Assembly (NCBI RefSeq): GCF_000955805.1
Contig: NZ_JYOA01000015.1
Coordinates: forward strand, 16,065-80,064
DNA length: 64,000 nucleotides
Source of the DNA: Pseudomonas sp. 21
GTDB taxonomy: Bacteria; Pseudomonadota; Gammaproteobacteria; Pseudomonadales; Pseudomonadaceae
Reading direction: 5' to 3'
Under the pieces are notes generated by a model. The model searched no databases. It saw only the letters and a list, made by a program, of their open reading frames with translations, and had not been told where the DNA came from. The first letter of the stretch is position 1. Each line of letters starts with the position of its first letter. The translations under genes and the position numbers were made by a program. Shown piece after piece: positions 27,649 to 36,672 of the stretch.

Positions 27649-28500
27649 ATGGCCGACACCCAAAGCTGGCGCCAGCGCCTTTACGTCATCATCTTCCAGT
27701 CCGACACCATCGCCGGACGACGCTTCGACAGTGCGCTGCTGGTGTTCATCCTCGCCAGCCTGCTGGTGGCCTTCCTCGACAGCGTCGGACGCATCCACCA
27801 GCAATTCGGCAGCCTGCTCAGCGGTGTCGAATGGTTCATCAGCGGGCTGTTCCTGATCGAGTACCTGCTGCGCCTGTACTGCTCGCCCAAGCCCCTGCGC
27901 TATGCCTTGAGCTTCTACGGGCTGATCGATCTGCTGGCGGTGCTGCCCGGCGTCATCGCGCTGTTCTACCCCGACGCCCAGTACCTGCTGGTGGTGCGCG
28001 TGGTACGGCTGCTGCGCATCTTCCGCATCCTCAAGCTGCGCCAGTACCTGCGCCAGGCCGACTTCCTGCTCACCGCGCTGCGCGGTAGCCGGCAGAAGAT
28101 CACCGTGTTCTTCGTCTCGGTGATGAGCCTGGTGACGGTGTTCGGCTCACTGATGTACGTGGTCGAAGGCCCCGAGCACGGCTTCACCAGCATCCCGCGC
28201 GGCATCTACTGGGCGATCGTCACGCTCACCACCGTGGGCTTCGGCGACATCACCCCGAAGACGCCGCTGGGCCAGGCCATCGCCAGCCTGGTGATGCTCA
28301 CCGGCTACTCGATCATCGCCGTGCCCACCGGCATCTTCAGCGCCGAGCTGCACAACGCCATGCGCCCGGAGCGCCCGCCAGGGCAACTGGACAAGCCCTG
28401 CCCGGCCTGCGCCAAGGCCAACCACGAGGCCGAAGCGGCGTTCTGCTCGCGCTGCGGCAATCCACTGTTCCCCCGAACGGACGACGCCGTCCCACGCTGA
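27649..28500 (+). CDS. Voltage-gated potassium-channel-type ion transporter with C-terminal zinc ribbon
   Basis: 283 residues. Six membrane segments: S1-S3, then an arginine-bearing S4 (VVRVVRLLRIFRILKLRQYL, about residues 117-136), S5, and the pore loop YWAIVTLTTVGFGDITP with the K+ selectivity filter TVGFGD near residue 195. After S6 the C-terminus carries CPACAKANHEAEAAFCSRCGNPL, a C-x2-C ... C-x2-C zinc-ribbon-like knuckle. Probably a tetrameric inner-membrane K+ channel. The zinc ribbon may sense redox state or mediate assembly (inference). 76 nt after sstT, same strand. Confidence 0.9.
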   Translation: MADTQSWRQRLYVIIFQSDTIAGRRFDSALLVFILASLLVAFLDSVGRIHQQFGSLLSGVEWFISGLFLIEYLLRLYCSPKPLRYALSFYGLIDLLAVLPGVIALFYPDAQYLLVVRVVRLLRIFRILKLRQYLRQADFLLTALRGSRQKITVFFVSVMSLVTVFGSLMYVVEGPEHGFTSIPRGIYWAIVTLTTVGFGDITPKTPLGQAIASLVMLTGYSIIAVPTGIFSAELHNAMRPERPPGQLDKPCPACAKANHEAEAAFCSRCGNPLFPRTDDAVPR

Positions 28501-28647
28501 CCGCTGTTAACCGCTCGTCGCTCATGGCGGCAACACTTCACCCGCACTCAACCCGTTTCCACCGCCCCCTTCGTCACAAGCAGCATGGACGGACGCCATG
28601 GTGGCGTTCCGCAGCGCCGGCCGCCTTCCAGGCCGCGAGGTGAGCAC

Positions 28648-30306
28648 ATGCCCTTTCGATTCCACCCACTGATCCTCGCCATGGCCGGCACGCTGGCCAG
28701 CCCTTCGCTGCTGGCCGCGGCGCAGGTGGCCGACAGCCGCATCAGCGCGGTGACCGTCTACACCGACCGCGCCATCGTCACCCGCACCGCCACCCTGCAG
28801 CTGCCCGCCGGCCAGCACGAGATCGCCCTGGAGCAGTTGCCCCTGCGCATCGACGACAACAGCCTGCAGGCCTCGCTCAGCGCCAGCGCTGCCGCGACCC
28901 TGCTCGACGTCAGCAGCGCGCCGCAGGTATCGCCGCCTTCGGAGGACAATCGCCTGCAACAGCTGGACGCGCAATTGCGCGACATCGAGCGGCAGGAACG
29001 CGAGATCAGCGACCGTGGCAGCGTGCTGGAAAACCAGAAGCAGTTCCTCGCCGACATCCAGGCCAGCAGCACCAAGCCGGGCAAGAACCAGGCACTGCCG
29101 AGCATCGACGAACTGAAGAACCTGCTGCAGATGAGCGAGGGCAACCTGGGCCGCATCCTCGACGAGCAACGCAAGCTCGACCAGCAGGGCGAGGAACTGC
29201 AACAGCGCAAGCAGGAGCTGGAGAGCCAGCGCAGCCACCTGGCCGGCGACGGCACCCACTACAAGCGAGCCATCCTCCGCGTGGCGCTGGAGAAGCCCGC
29301 GCAGGTCCGCCTGCAGCTCAGCTACACGCTCTACGACGCCTCCTGGCGCCCGGCCTACGACGCCCGCCTGCGCGACGGCGAAGACAAGATCGAGATGACC
29401 TACCAGGGCATCGTCCGGCAGAGCAGCGGCGAGGACTGGACCGACGTCGACCTCACCCTGTCCACCGCCCGCCCCAACCTGGGCAGCAGCGTGCCGGCGC
29501 TGTCGCCATGGATCGTCGATACCGCCATGGACCGCCGCAAAATGCTCGACTCCAGCGCCATGCCCGCGCCCGCCGCACCGATGATGGCGATGGAGGCAAA
29601 GAAGGCCCAGCGCTTCGCCGCCGACGAGATGGCCGCGGCCGGCTCGCTGGAAGAGATGCCCGTGGCCGTCGCCGAAGTCAGCGGTGCCACCACCAGCGCC
29701 TCCTTCCATATTCCGACCCGCGCCACGCTGAACAGCGATGGCAGCTCGCAGAAGGTGTCCATCGCCCAGTTCAAACTGCCGGCAACCTTCCGCTACCTGG
29801 CCACGCCGTCGCTGCGCGAAGCCGCGTACCTGCAGGCCGACACCCGCAATGCCAGCGACTACCCGCTGTTGCCCGGCACGCTCAATACCTACCTGGGCAA
29901 CACCTTCGTCGCCAGCGGCCAGCTGCGCGCGGTGATGCCGGGCGAGACCTTCGAGCTGGCCCTGGGCGGCGACGAGGCGATGTCGATCAAGCGCAAGCTG
30001 GTCAACCGCTACACCGACTACACCGGCCTCACCGGCGGTCGCAAGCGCGTCACCTACGAGTTTCGCATCGACGCGCAGAACAACCACAAGACCGAGCAGC
30101 GCCTGCAGTTCAAGGACCAGTTGCCGGTCTCGCGCAACGAGCAGATCAAGGTCGCCTTGCTGGAGCCAGAAGGCCAGGAGGCCAAGCGCGAAGACGATGG
30201 CAAGCTGCTGTGGGACTGGCAGCTGAAACCGGGCGAGAAGCGCAGCACTACCTTCAAGTTCAGCGTCGAGTACCCCAAGGAGCTGGAAGTCAGCGGGCTG
30301 GAATGA
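28648..30306 (+). CDS. DUF4139 domain-containing (mucoidy-inhibitor MuiA-like) protein
   Basis: 552 residues from ATG 28648 (GAGG upstream). A signal peptide (LILAMAGTLASPSLLAAA) precedes an N-terminal DUF4140-type beta domain (ISAVTVYTDRAIVTRTATLQLPAG). A central coiled coil spans residues ~100-215 (LQQLDAQLRDIERQEREISD; EQRKLDQQGEELQQRKQELE). The C-terminal DUF4139 beta-rich domain contains LQLSYTLYDASWRPAYDARL and RVTYEFRIDAQNNHKTEQRL. Predicted periplasmic. The founding MuiA was linked to reduced capsule in Klebsiella; the role in Pseudomonas is unknown. Confidence 0.85.
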   Translation: MPFRFHPLILAMAGTLASPSLLAAAQVADSRISAVTVYTDRAIVTRTATLQLPAGQHEIALEQLPLRIDDNSLQASLSASAAATLLDVSSAPQVSPPSEDNRLQQLDAQLRDIERQEREISDRGSVLENQKQFLADIQASSTKPGKNQALPSIDELKNLLQMSEGNLGRILDEQRKLDQQGEELQQRKQELESQRSHLAGDGTHYKRAILRVALEKPAQVRLQLSYTLYDASWRPAYDARLRDGEDKIEMTYQGIVRQSSGEDWTDVDLTLSTARPNLGSSVPALSPWIVDTAMDRRKMLDSSAMPAPAAPMMAMEAKKAQRFAADEMAAAGSLEEMPVAVAEVSGATTSASFHIPTRATLNSDGSSQKVSIAQFKLPATFRYLATPSLREAAYLQADTRNASDYPLLPGTLNTYLGNTFVASGQLRAVMPGETFELALGGDEAMSIKRKLVNRYTDYTGLTGGRKRVTYEFRIDAQNNHKTEQRLQFKDQLPVSRNEQIKVALLEPEGQEAKREDDGKLLWDWQLKPGEKRSTTFKFSVEYPKELEVSGLE

Positions 30307-30507
30307 TGACTGCCGGAGCAGTCATTGCCCGGCCGGCCTGCTAGGCTGCCGGGCAACTGTCCACTTCGTGGCATGCGCAGTAGCGCGGCGCAGAAAAGCT
30401 TCGCGGGAAGAGGGTCCCCGCATAAGCAAATAGCCTTTAAGTATTTAAGTGCCATATAACCTGTCGGCATAATCGACACCCAACAACACTGCCAAAAGGA
30501 ACTGCTC

Positions 30508-31506
30508 GTGAAACGTCTGTTCAGCGCCTCGCTGCTGGCCGCCGGCCTTGCCCTGGCCTCCGCCGCCCAGGCCGCCCAACCCCTGCTCAACGTCTCCTAC
30601 GACGTGATGCGTGACTTCTACAAGGACTACAACGCCGCCTTCCAGAAACACTGGCAGGCCGACAAAGGCGAGAAGATCACCATCCAGATGTCCCACGGCG
30701 GTTCCAGCAAGCAGGCCCGCGCCGTGATCGACGGCCTGCCGGCCGACGTCATCACCATGAACCAGGCCACCGACATCGACGCCCTGGCCGACAATGGCGG
30801 CCTGGTGCCCAAGGACTGGGCGACCCGCCTGCCGAACAACAGCGCGCCTTTCACCTCCGCCACCGTGTTCATCGTGCGCAAGGGCAACCCGAAAGGCCTG
30901 AAGGACTGGGACGACCTGGTGAAGCCGGGTATCCAGGTCGTGGTGCCGAACCCGAAGACCTCGGGCAACGGCCGCTACACCTACCTCTCCGCCTGGGGCT
31001 ACGCGCAGAAGCACGGCGCGGATGAAGCCAAGGCCAAGGAATTCGTCGCCCAGCTGTTCAAGAACGTTCCGGTGCTGGATACCGGCGGCCGCGCAGCGAC
31101 CACCACCTTCATGCAGAACCAGATCGGCGACGTGCTGGTGACCTTCGAGAACGAAGCCGAGATGATCGCCCGCGAGTTCGGCCGTGGCGGCTTCGAAGTG
31201 GTCTACCCGAGCGTCTCCGCCGAAGCCGAGCCGCCGGTGGCCGTGGTCGACAAGGTGGTCGACAAGAAAGGCACCCGCGCCGAAGCCGAGGCCTATCTGA
31301 AGTACCTGTGGTCCGACGAGGGCCAGACCATCGCGGCGAACAACTACCTGCGCCCGCGCAACCCCGAAGTGCTGGCCAAGTTCTCCGACCGCTTCCCGAA
31401 GGTGGACTTCTTCTCCGTGGTGAAGACCTTCGGCGACTGGCGCACCGTGCAGAAGACCCACTTCGCCGACGGTGGCGTGTTCGACCAGATCTACACCCCG
31501 AACTGA
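30508..31506 (+). CDS. sbp: Sulfate-binding protein of the sulfate ABC transporter
   Basis: 332 residues with GTG start (AAGGA upstream) and signal peptide (KRLFSASLLAAGLALASAAQAA). The mature protein starts QPLLNVSYDVMRDFYKDYN. Sulfate-site segments are MSHGGSSKQARAVIDGLPADV, NPKTSGNGRYTYLSAWGYA and FMQNQIGDVLVTFENEAEMI. Periplasmic receptor for sulfate and thiosulfate import through CysTWA, which are not in this window. The 200-nt upstream gap is AT-rich just before the gene (tttaagtatttaag at 30437-30450), consistent with CysB-activated transcription (inference). Confidence 0.96.
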   Translation: MKRLFSASLLAAGLALASAAQAAQPLLNVSYDVMRDFYKDYNAAFQKHWQADKGEKITIQMSHGGSSKQARAVIDGLPADVITMNQATDIDALADNGGLVPKDWATRLPNNSAPFTSATVFIVRKGNPKGLKDWDDLVKPGIQVVVPNPKTSGNGRYTYLSAWGYAQKHGADEAKAKEFVAQLFKNVPVLDTGGRAATTTFMQNQIGDVLVTFENEAEMIAREFGRGGFEVVYPSVSAEAEPPVAVVDKVVDKKGTRAEAEAYLKYLWSDEGQTIAANNYLRPRNPEVLAKFSDRFPKVDFFSVVKTFGDWRTVQKTHFADGGVFDQIYTPN

Positions 31507-31539
31507 TCGGGGAGCCGTGCCGCCAGAGATGGGCGCGGC

Positions 31540-31609
31540 GTAGGAGCGGACGCTGTCCGCGATGGCTCCCGCGCGATACGGACCTATCGCGGACGCAGTC
31601 CGCTCCTAC
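31540..31609. repeat. REP doublet, second type (GTAGGAGCGGAC core)
   Basis: GTAGGAGCGGACGCTGTCCG at 31540-31559 faces TCGCGGACGCAGTCCGCTCC (to 31609). The core palindrome is GCGGAC...GTCCGC, a variant of the GAGC/GCTC type seen elsewhere in the window. Confidence 0.85.
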
Positions 31610-31620
31610 CCAAACGAAGA

Positions 31621-31652
31621 AGCCGGAGCTGCCCAGCAGCTCCGGCTTTTTT
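31621..31652 (+). terminator. Intrinsic terminator downstream of sbp
   Basis: 12-bp perfect stem AGCCGGAGCTGC/GCAGCTCCGGCT, 3-nt loop, then TTTTT. A run AAGAA on the 5' side allows weak action on the opposite strand (peptidase gene). Confidence 0.85.
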
Positions 31653-31669
31653 CATGGCACGGCTTAACT

Positions 31670-31763
31670 TGTAGGAGCGAGCTTGCTCGCGAACCCGCCC
31701 AACGCCAGAGCGGCCGGAAATCCCGTTCGCGAGCAAGAACCAGGCGTCCCCCTCGCTCCTACA
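31670..31763. repeat. REP doublet with a 14-bp interruption
   Basis: TGTAGGAGCGAGCTTGCTCG... at 31670-31694 faces an inverted copy at 31725-31763 that is split: GTTCGCGAGCAAG, then 14 foreign bases (31738-31751), then CTCGCTCCTACA. Confidence 0.9.
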
Positions 31764-31792
31764 GGGGACACCCAGCCACCGAGCACCGCTGG

Positions 31793-32896
31793 TTAGCGCT
31801 CCCCCTTCCAACCGACCTCGCGCAACGCCGCCAGCAAGCGCTCCCCACTCAGCGCCGGCACCAGCACGCCGTCATCGGTGCGCATGTCCTTGCCGGCCAG
31901 CAGCACGTTGACGATGGCCTCCTCCACCGCCTCCGCCGCCGCGGCGAACAGTGGCGAGATGTGGTCGTTGTTGACCATCTCCAGCGCCGTGGCGAACGGC
32001 AGGTTCTTGCGCCCGTAGTCCGCCGGCGGCAGGTCGCGGATGCCGGTGGCGAAGGCGAGGAAAATGTCGCCGCTGGAATCGTCGGTCCCGCCGCCGGTGC
32101 GGGCGATCCCCAGCGAGGCGCGTTGCGCCAGGCGCTGGCACTGGTGCGGCAGCAGTGGCGCGTCGGTGGCGAGGATCACCACGATGGAGCCCATACCCGG
32201 CGTCCCCTGTTCGGCAAAGGGCGACGGCAAGTCGCCCAGGTGGCGGCCGACCGGGTAGCCATCCACCCGCAGCTCACAACGCTGGCCGTGGTTGGCCTGC
32301 ACCAGTGCGCCCACGGTCCAGCCGCCCTGCTCCGCCGGCAGCTTGCGCGAAGAGGTGCCGATGCCGCCCTTGAACTCATGGCAGATCATCCCCGTGCCGC
32401 CGCCCACCGGGCCTTCCCGCACCGGGCCGGACTCGGCCGCGGCCAGCGCCTCGCACACCTGCTCGGCACCGACGTGCTGGCCCCAGATGTCGTTGAGCAG
32501 CCCGTCGTAGGTCTCCATCACCACCGGCATGCACCAGTAGACGGACGGGTCTGCCAACTCGGCATGCTCGGCGGCGATCAGCGCATCGCGCACCACGCCC
32601 ACGCTGTGGGTATTGGTGATGGCGATGGGCGTGGTCAGCAGGCCCGCCTCGCGAATCCACTCCAGCCCCGTGGCGTCGCCATTGCCGTTGAGCACATGGC
32701 AGCCGGCAAAGCAGGGTTGCTGGCGTGCCGCCGCCTCGCGCGGCTGGACCACCGTGACCCCGGTGCGTACGGCGCGACCCTCGCGCTCGCCGATCAGGGT
32801 GCTGTGGCCGACACGGATGCCGGGAACATCCGTGATGGCGTTGAACTCGCCGGGCGTGCCCAGGCCGAGGGTGATGCCGAGTTGACGAGCGCGCAT
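31793..32896 (-). CDS. P1-family (DmpA/BapA-type) self-cleaving aminopeptidase
   Basis: 367 residues. N-terminal nucleophile hydrolase of the DmpA family: NAITDVPGIRVGHSTLI, GGTGMICHEFKGGIGTSSR, the Asn of QANHGQ (202) and the autocleavage/nucleophile site PGMG-SIVVILATDAPL, placing Gly236-Ser237 as the scissile bond. Related enzymes remove N-terminal D- or L-amino acids or beta-amino acids from small peptides. No signal peptide. It is 28 nt after the permease gene, so permease and peptidase form an operon for uptake and cleavage of an amino-acid-like substrate. Confidence 0.9.
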   Translation of the reverse strand: MRARQLGITLGLGTPGEFNAITDVPGIRVGHSTLIGEREGRAVRTGVTVVQPREAAARQQPCFAGCHVLNGNGDATGLEWIREAGLLTTPIAITNTHSVGVVRDALIAAEHAELADPSVYWCMPVVMETYDGLLNDIWGQHVGAEQVCEALAAAESGPVREGPVGGGTGMICHEFKGGIGTSSRKLPAEQGGWTVGALVQANHGQRCELRVDGYPVGRHLGDLPSPFAEQGTPGMGSIVVILATDAPLLPHQCQRLAQRASLGIARTGGGTDDSSGDIFLAFATGIRDLPPADYGRKNLPFATALEMVNNDHISPLFAAAAEAVEEAIVNVLLAGKDMRTDDGVLVPALSGERLLAALREVGWKGER

Positions 32897-32924
32897 GCTG
32901 TCTCCTTGGTTGTCGAGCAGGGTT

Positions 32925-34289
32925 TCAGAGCTTCTGGAAGGCCGGGCTGAGCTTGCCGTAGGTGCTGTAGAGAATCACCGACACGGCCAGTATCCCGACA
33001 ATGATCATGACGTCCCGCGAGGAAGCGTCCATCAGCAGGTTGAGCAACAGGTAGCCGGCGCCGACCACCGCCAGCATCGCCGGCAACGGCCACAGCGGCA
33101 TGCGGTACGGGTGCTCACGGTCGCGGCGCAGCACGCGGCTGAACAGCGCGCAGAGCGCCACCACCAGGTAGACCATCACCAGCAGCAGGACCGTGAAGGA
33201 GGTCAGCTCTTCCAGGTTCGAGCTGAAGCTCAGCGCCGCCGAGGGCACCCCGAGGAACAGCGTGGCGATCCACGGCGACTCCCAGCGCGGATGGATACGG
33301 GTGAAGGCGCGGTTCATAAACGGCGTCCACAACTCGTCGCGGCCGCTGCTGAAGATCACCCGGCCGACCTGGATGACGATGGCGACGATGGCGTTGAACA
33401 CCGAGAGGAAGATGCCGGCGCTGACCAGCCGCGACAGCGTTTCGTTGCCGTGGGCGGTGAGCAGGTAACCGACCGGGTCGGGGCTGGCGATCATGTCCTG
33501 CAGCGAAGGCGCGCCCAGCAGCAGTGCGGTCAGCGGGACGATCTCGATCGCCACCACCAGCACCAGCGACCAGATCACCGCGCGGTGCACATTGCGCCCG
33601 CCGCACTTCATGTCCTCGGCCAGCAGCACCGCGCCGCCGAAACCGTTGTAGGAGAACAGCGCGGTCCCCACGGCGCCGATCACCAGCGCCCAGGGCGCGG
33701 CGGCCAGTATCCCGCCGTCGATGTGCTGCGGCTGCACCAGCACGCTCACCGGCTGGCTGACGTGGCCGAAACCGAGCACCACGATCACCAGCAGCGCCGC
33801 CACTTCGCAGAGCAGGAACACGCCGGTGATCCAGGCGTTCACGCGGATGTTGAGGATGCCCAGCACGTAGCTGGCGGCGACTATCACCAGGGCGACGGTC
33901 TGGGTGTCGAAATTCGTCCCCAGGGCGTTGTTGAGGTAGGTCGCCGCGCCCGTCGCCAGTACCGGCGGGATGAACAGCAGCGAGACCAGCACGGTGAGGA
34001 AGGTGGCGTAGCCGGCAAGGCCGCCGAACACGCGCTTGGCGTAGACATACTCGCCGCCAGCGGAACTGTGGGCCCGGCCCAGCTCCGCATAACACCAGGC
34101 GAACATCAGGGCCAGGAACCCGGCGAAGACGAACGCCAGGAAGGCGCCGCTGCCGGCCTGCTGGATGGCGAAGGGAGCGATGACGAAAACGGAGCTGGCG
34201 GGGGTGACCGCCGAGACGGTGATGGCGACTACGTCGAGCACGCCCAGGCTGGGCTTGAGCGCGCTCGCTGGCGCAGGGGAAGCGCTCAT
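32925..34289 (-). CDS. APC-superfamily amino-acid permease
   Basis: 454 residues from ATG 34289 (GAGGAAA upstream), about 12 membrane segments. Early APC signature SLGVLDVVAITVSAVTPASSVFVIAPFAI and YAELGRAHSSAGGEYVYAKRVFGG are present. Imports amino acids or amines across the inner membrane. Operon with the DmpA-type peptidase, divergent from a LuxR regulator. I recall the same trio in PAO1 (PA1484-PA1486). Substrate unknown; beta-alanyl or D-amino-acid compounds are attractive given the peptidase. Confidence 0.92.
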   Translation of the reverse strand: MSASPAPASALKPSLGVLDVVAITVSAVTPASSVFVIAPFAIQQAGSGAFLAFVFAGFLALMFAWCYAELGRAHSSAGGEYVYAKRVFGGLAGYATFLTVLVSLLFIPPVLATGAATYLNNALGTNFDTQTVALVIVAASYVLGILNIRVNAWITGVFLLCEVAALLVIVVLGFGHVSQPVSVLVQPQHIDGGILAAAPWALVIGAVGTALFSYNGFGGAVLLAEDMKCGGRNVHRAVIWSLVLVVAIEIVPLTALLLGAPSLQDMIASPDPVGYLLTAHGNETLSRLVSAGIFLSVFNAIVAIVIQVGRVIFSSGRDELWTPFMNRAFTRIHPRWESPWIATLFLGVPSAALSFSSNLEELTSFTVLLLVMVYLVVALCALFSRVLRRDREHPYRMPLWPLPAMLAVVGAGYLLLNLLMDASSRDVMIIVGILAVSVILYSTYGKLSPAFQKL

Positions 34290-34498
34290 ATCGTTGTTTC
34301 CTCGTGTTGTTATTGGTGGCTGAGGCAGGAACGAAGACCTTGATGCGCCCTCTGAGCGGGGCGCTGCGTGGGGTGCAGTCTGGGCATGGCGAGAGGGGCG
34401 GCCAATCACCATTTGGGGTTACGCCCCCTTGACGGCGACGGGTTAAAAGGAGGAAACCGTGGGCCGACTCCTCCGCCCCTCTCAGAGAATCCCCCCGG

Positions 34499-35302
34499 AT
34501 GCACAACCTGTTCCGCGAAGTCGGCATGCACGCCAACCTCGGCCGCGCCATCGAGCAGATCGGCCAGCCGCGCTTCTGGAAGCAACTGGTCCTGCTGCTG
34601 CACCAGTGGTTGCCGTTCGATAACGCCCTGGCGATGTTCTACCCGGCCAGCGGCACTCCGGTGGCGCTGGAGGAATACGATGCCGAGCCCACCGCCGGGC
34701 CGGCAGCCATGGCCATCTACCTCGATGGTCTGTTCCAGCTCGACCCGTTCTACCAGGCCTGCCGCGAAGGCGTGTCCAGCGGGCTGTACCGGCTGGAGGA
34801 AATCGCCCCGGACCAGTTCCGCCAGAGCGAGTACTTCCTCAGCTACTTCCACGACAACGTGCTGGAGGACGAGGTGCAGTTCATCCTGCAACTGCCCGGC
34901 CAGGGCGCGCTGTCGCTTTCACTGGGTATGCGCAGGCTGTTCGACGGCGAGCAGACCGGCCTGCTGGCGATGCTCTGTCCCTGGGTACTGGCCTTGATGC
35001 AGCAGCACTGGCAGCAACGCAGCCAGCGACTGCTGCCAGGCGCCAGCGACGGCGTGGCAGTGCAGGTACGTGACGCCCTGAGCCACTTCGGTGCGGGTGT
35101 GCTGTCCGAGCGCGAGCTGGAGATCGCCCGGCTGATCCTCCGGGGTTACTCCTCCAAGGCCATGGCCGAGCGCCTGGCGATCTCCCCGGAGACCATCAAG
35201 GTCCACCGCCGCCACCTCTACAACAAGCTCGACATTTCCTCGCAGCCGGAGCTGTTCTCGCTGTTTCTGCAGTCGCTGGGGCACGACCCGCAGAACCCAT
35301 GA
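34499..35302 (+). CDS. LuxR-family transcriptional regulator
   Basis: 267 residues. C-terminal GerE-type HTH: LSERELEIARLILRGYSSKAMAERLAISPETIKVHRRHLYNKL (residues ~203-245). The ~180-residue N-terminus has no receiver Asp pattern and lacks the invariant Trp/Tyr/Asp set of acyl-homoserine-lactone domains as far as I can tell, so it probably senses another ligand. It diverges from the permease-peptidase pair with a 209-nt gap and is their likely regulator. Confidence 0.9.
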   Translation: MHNLFREVGMHANLGRAIEQIGQPRFWKQLVLLLHQWLPFDNALAMFYPASGTPVALEEYDAEPTAGPAAMAIYLDGLFQLDPFYQACREGVSSGLYRLEEIAPDQFRQSEYFLSYFHDNVLEDEVQFILQLPGQGALSLSLGMRRLFDGEQTGLLAMLCPWVLALMQQHWQQRSQRLLPGASDGVAVQVRDALSHFGAGVLSERELEIARLILRGYSSKAMAERLAISPETIKVHRRHLYNKLDISSQPELFSLFLQSLGHDPQNP

Positions 35303-35398
35303 CCCGCCAGGCAGCGGCCAAACAGCGCCGCTACCACACCTTACCGAGGGCATCGGCCGAACGAGCAGCCGGTGCGCCCCTCGGTTTCAGCGCAGGGC

Positions 35399-36382
35399 CT
35401 AACGTCGCAAGGCGGAAAGTACCTTTCTCAACGGCTCAGTGGCGCGCCAGCTGGTCGAGCCCTTCAGCAGGGCCAGCTCCTCCAGCAACCGTCGGTTCTC
35501 GCGCTGCAACTGGTGCTGCGCGTCTTGAACCCGCTCCAGTTCCGCGCGCAGTGAGATTTCCACCGACGACTCCAGAAGTTGCTGAGGTGCCGCAGGCATG
35601 CTGCTCTGGTAAGGCACCGTGCCGGCCGAGCGAGACAGTTCGGCGAACTTGTCGGCCATCTCCCGAGGAACCAGAAAGAAGTCCCAGCACAGATAGTCCA
35701 CGGCCTCGAGCCAGTCCGAGCGCTGATCCAGCCGGTTCAGGAAGATATCGAACAAGACGTAATCGTTGTCTGCCGCCAGGTCATACAAGGTCCCGGCGGT
35801 ATGCCCATAGGCCTTGAACGCCAGCGAGCCATACTCGATGGAGAAGATCGGGCGCAGGCGTGACAGAGCGTCGGTGGCTCCACGCAGGCAGTCTATCTCC
35901 GCCCCTTCGATATCGATCTTGATATAGGCAACCGATTCCAGCTGCCGGGTGTAGTTGTCCAGGCAATCGACATTGACCTGGATGAGCGTCGGCTTGGCCA
36001 GCTCTGGTGCATTGAATACCCGCTGAACGAGGCCGCTCTCTTCCGGCGTTCCCTGGGCATAGGTGAAACTGAACGTCCCGACCTTGTCAGACAGAGCGAG
36101 GTTGTGGAGTTGCAGATTGACGACAGGCAGGTCGGCGGACAACTGCTCGAAAGCAAAGGGCAAGGGCTCGAATGCTATTGCCTTGCCCTCGGTACCAATG
36201 CACTGCAGCAGCGGTTTCAGGTGCCGGCCGCGATGGGCGCCGATATCGATGACGACATCGCCCGGCCGCACAATTTGCCTGTAGATATGCTCGAGTATCT
36301 GCTCGAATTCCAGGGTAAGAATCCCACGGGCCACCAGGTTGGCTACCCCTTCCATCTTCGCTCGCATAGGCACGCTTTCCAT
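35399..36382 (-). CDS. FkbM-family methyltransferase with C-terminal coiled coil
   Basis: 327 residues from ATG 36382 (GGGGGG upstream). SAM-binding motif I is VRPGDVVIDIGAHRGRHLKPLL (~40-60), with AFEPLPFAFEQL and YIKIDIEGAEIDCLRG typical of FkbM. After the ~250-residue methyltransferase domain comes a heptad-rich helix (RAELERVQDAQHQLQRENRRLLEELALLKG) ending STSWRATEPLRKVLSALRR, a tail common in multi-domain glycosyltransferases and O-antigen modification proteins. Suggests O-methylation of a surface glycan. No glycan genes are nearby, so it is an orphan. Confidence 0.88.
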   Translation of the reverse strand: MESVPMRAKMEGVANLVARGILTLEFEQILEHIYRQIVRPGDVVIDIGAHRGRHLKPLLQCIGTEGKAIAFEPLPFAFEQLSADLPVVNLQLHNLALSDKVGTFSFTYAQGTPEESGLVQRVFNAPELAKPTLIQVNVDCLDNYTRQLESVAYIKIDIEGAEIDCLRGATDALSRLRPIFSIEYGSLAFKAYGHTAGTLYDLAADNDYVLFDIFLNRLDQRSDWLEAVDYLCWDFFLVPREMADKFAELSRSAGTVPYQSSMPAAPQQLLESSVEISLRAELERVQDAQHQLQRENRRLLEELALLKGSTSWRATEPLRKVLSALRR

Positions 36383-36672
36383 GAGCCCCCCTGTCCGCTT
36401 GAACCCAGTCGAGATTGGCAAACTCGATACAGAGTAGACACATGACGAGCGACTGCCATCTGGTCCGACAGGCGTCAGATGATCTCGCTCACGCGACAGG
36501 GCTTGCCGTCTCCGCGCCCGAAGCCCGCTTCCGTCGCATGAATACCGCACCATTCGCGCCCATCGGGACACCCCGCTGGCGCTGCACGGACACTACCGCG
36601 CGCGCCTCAGGCTTCTAGACTGGACCCGTGCCATCCAGACAAGCCATGACAATCACAAGAGAGCACAGCCTG

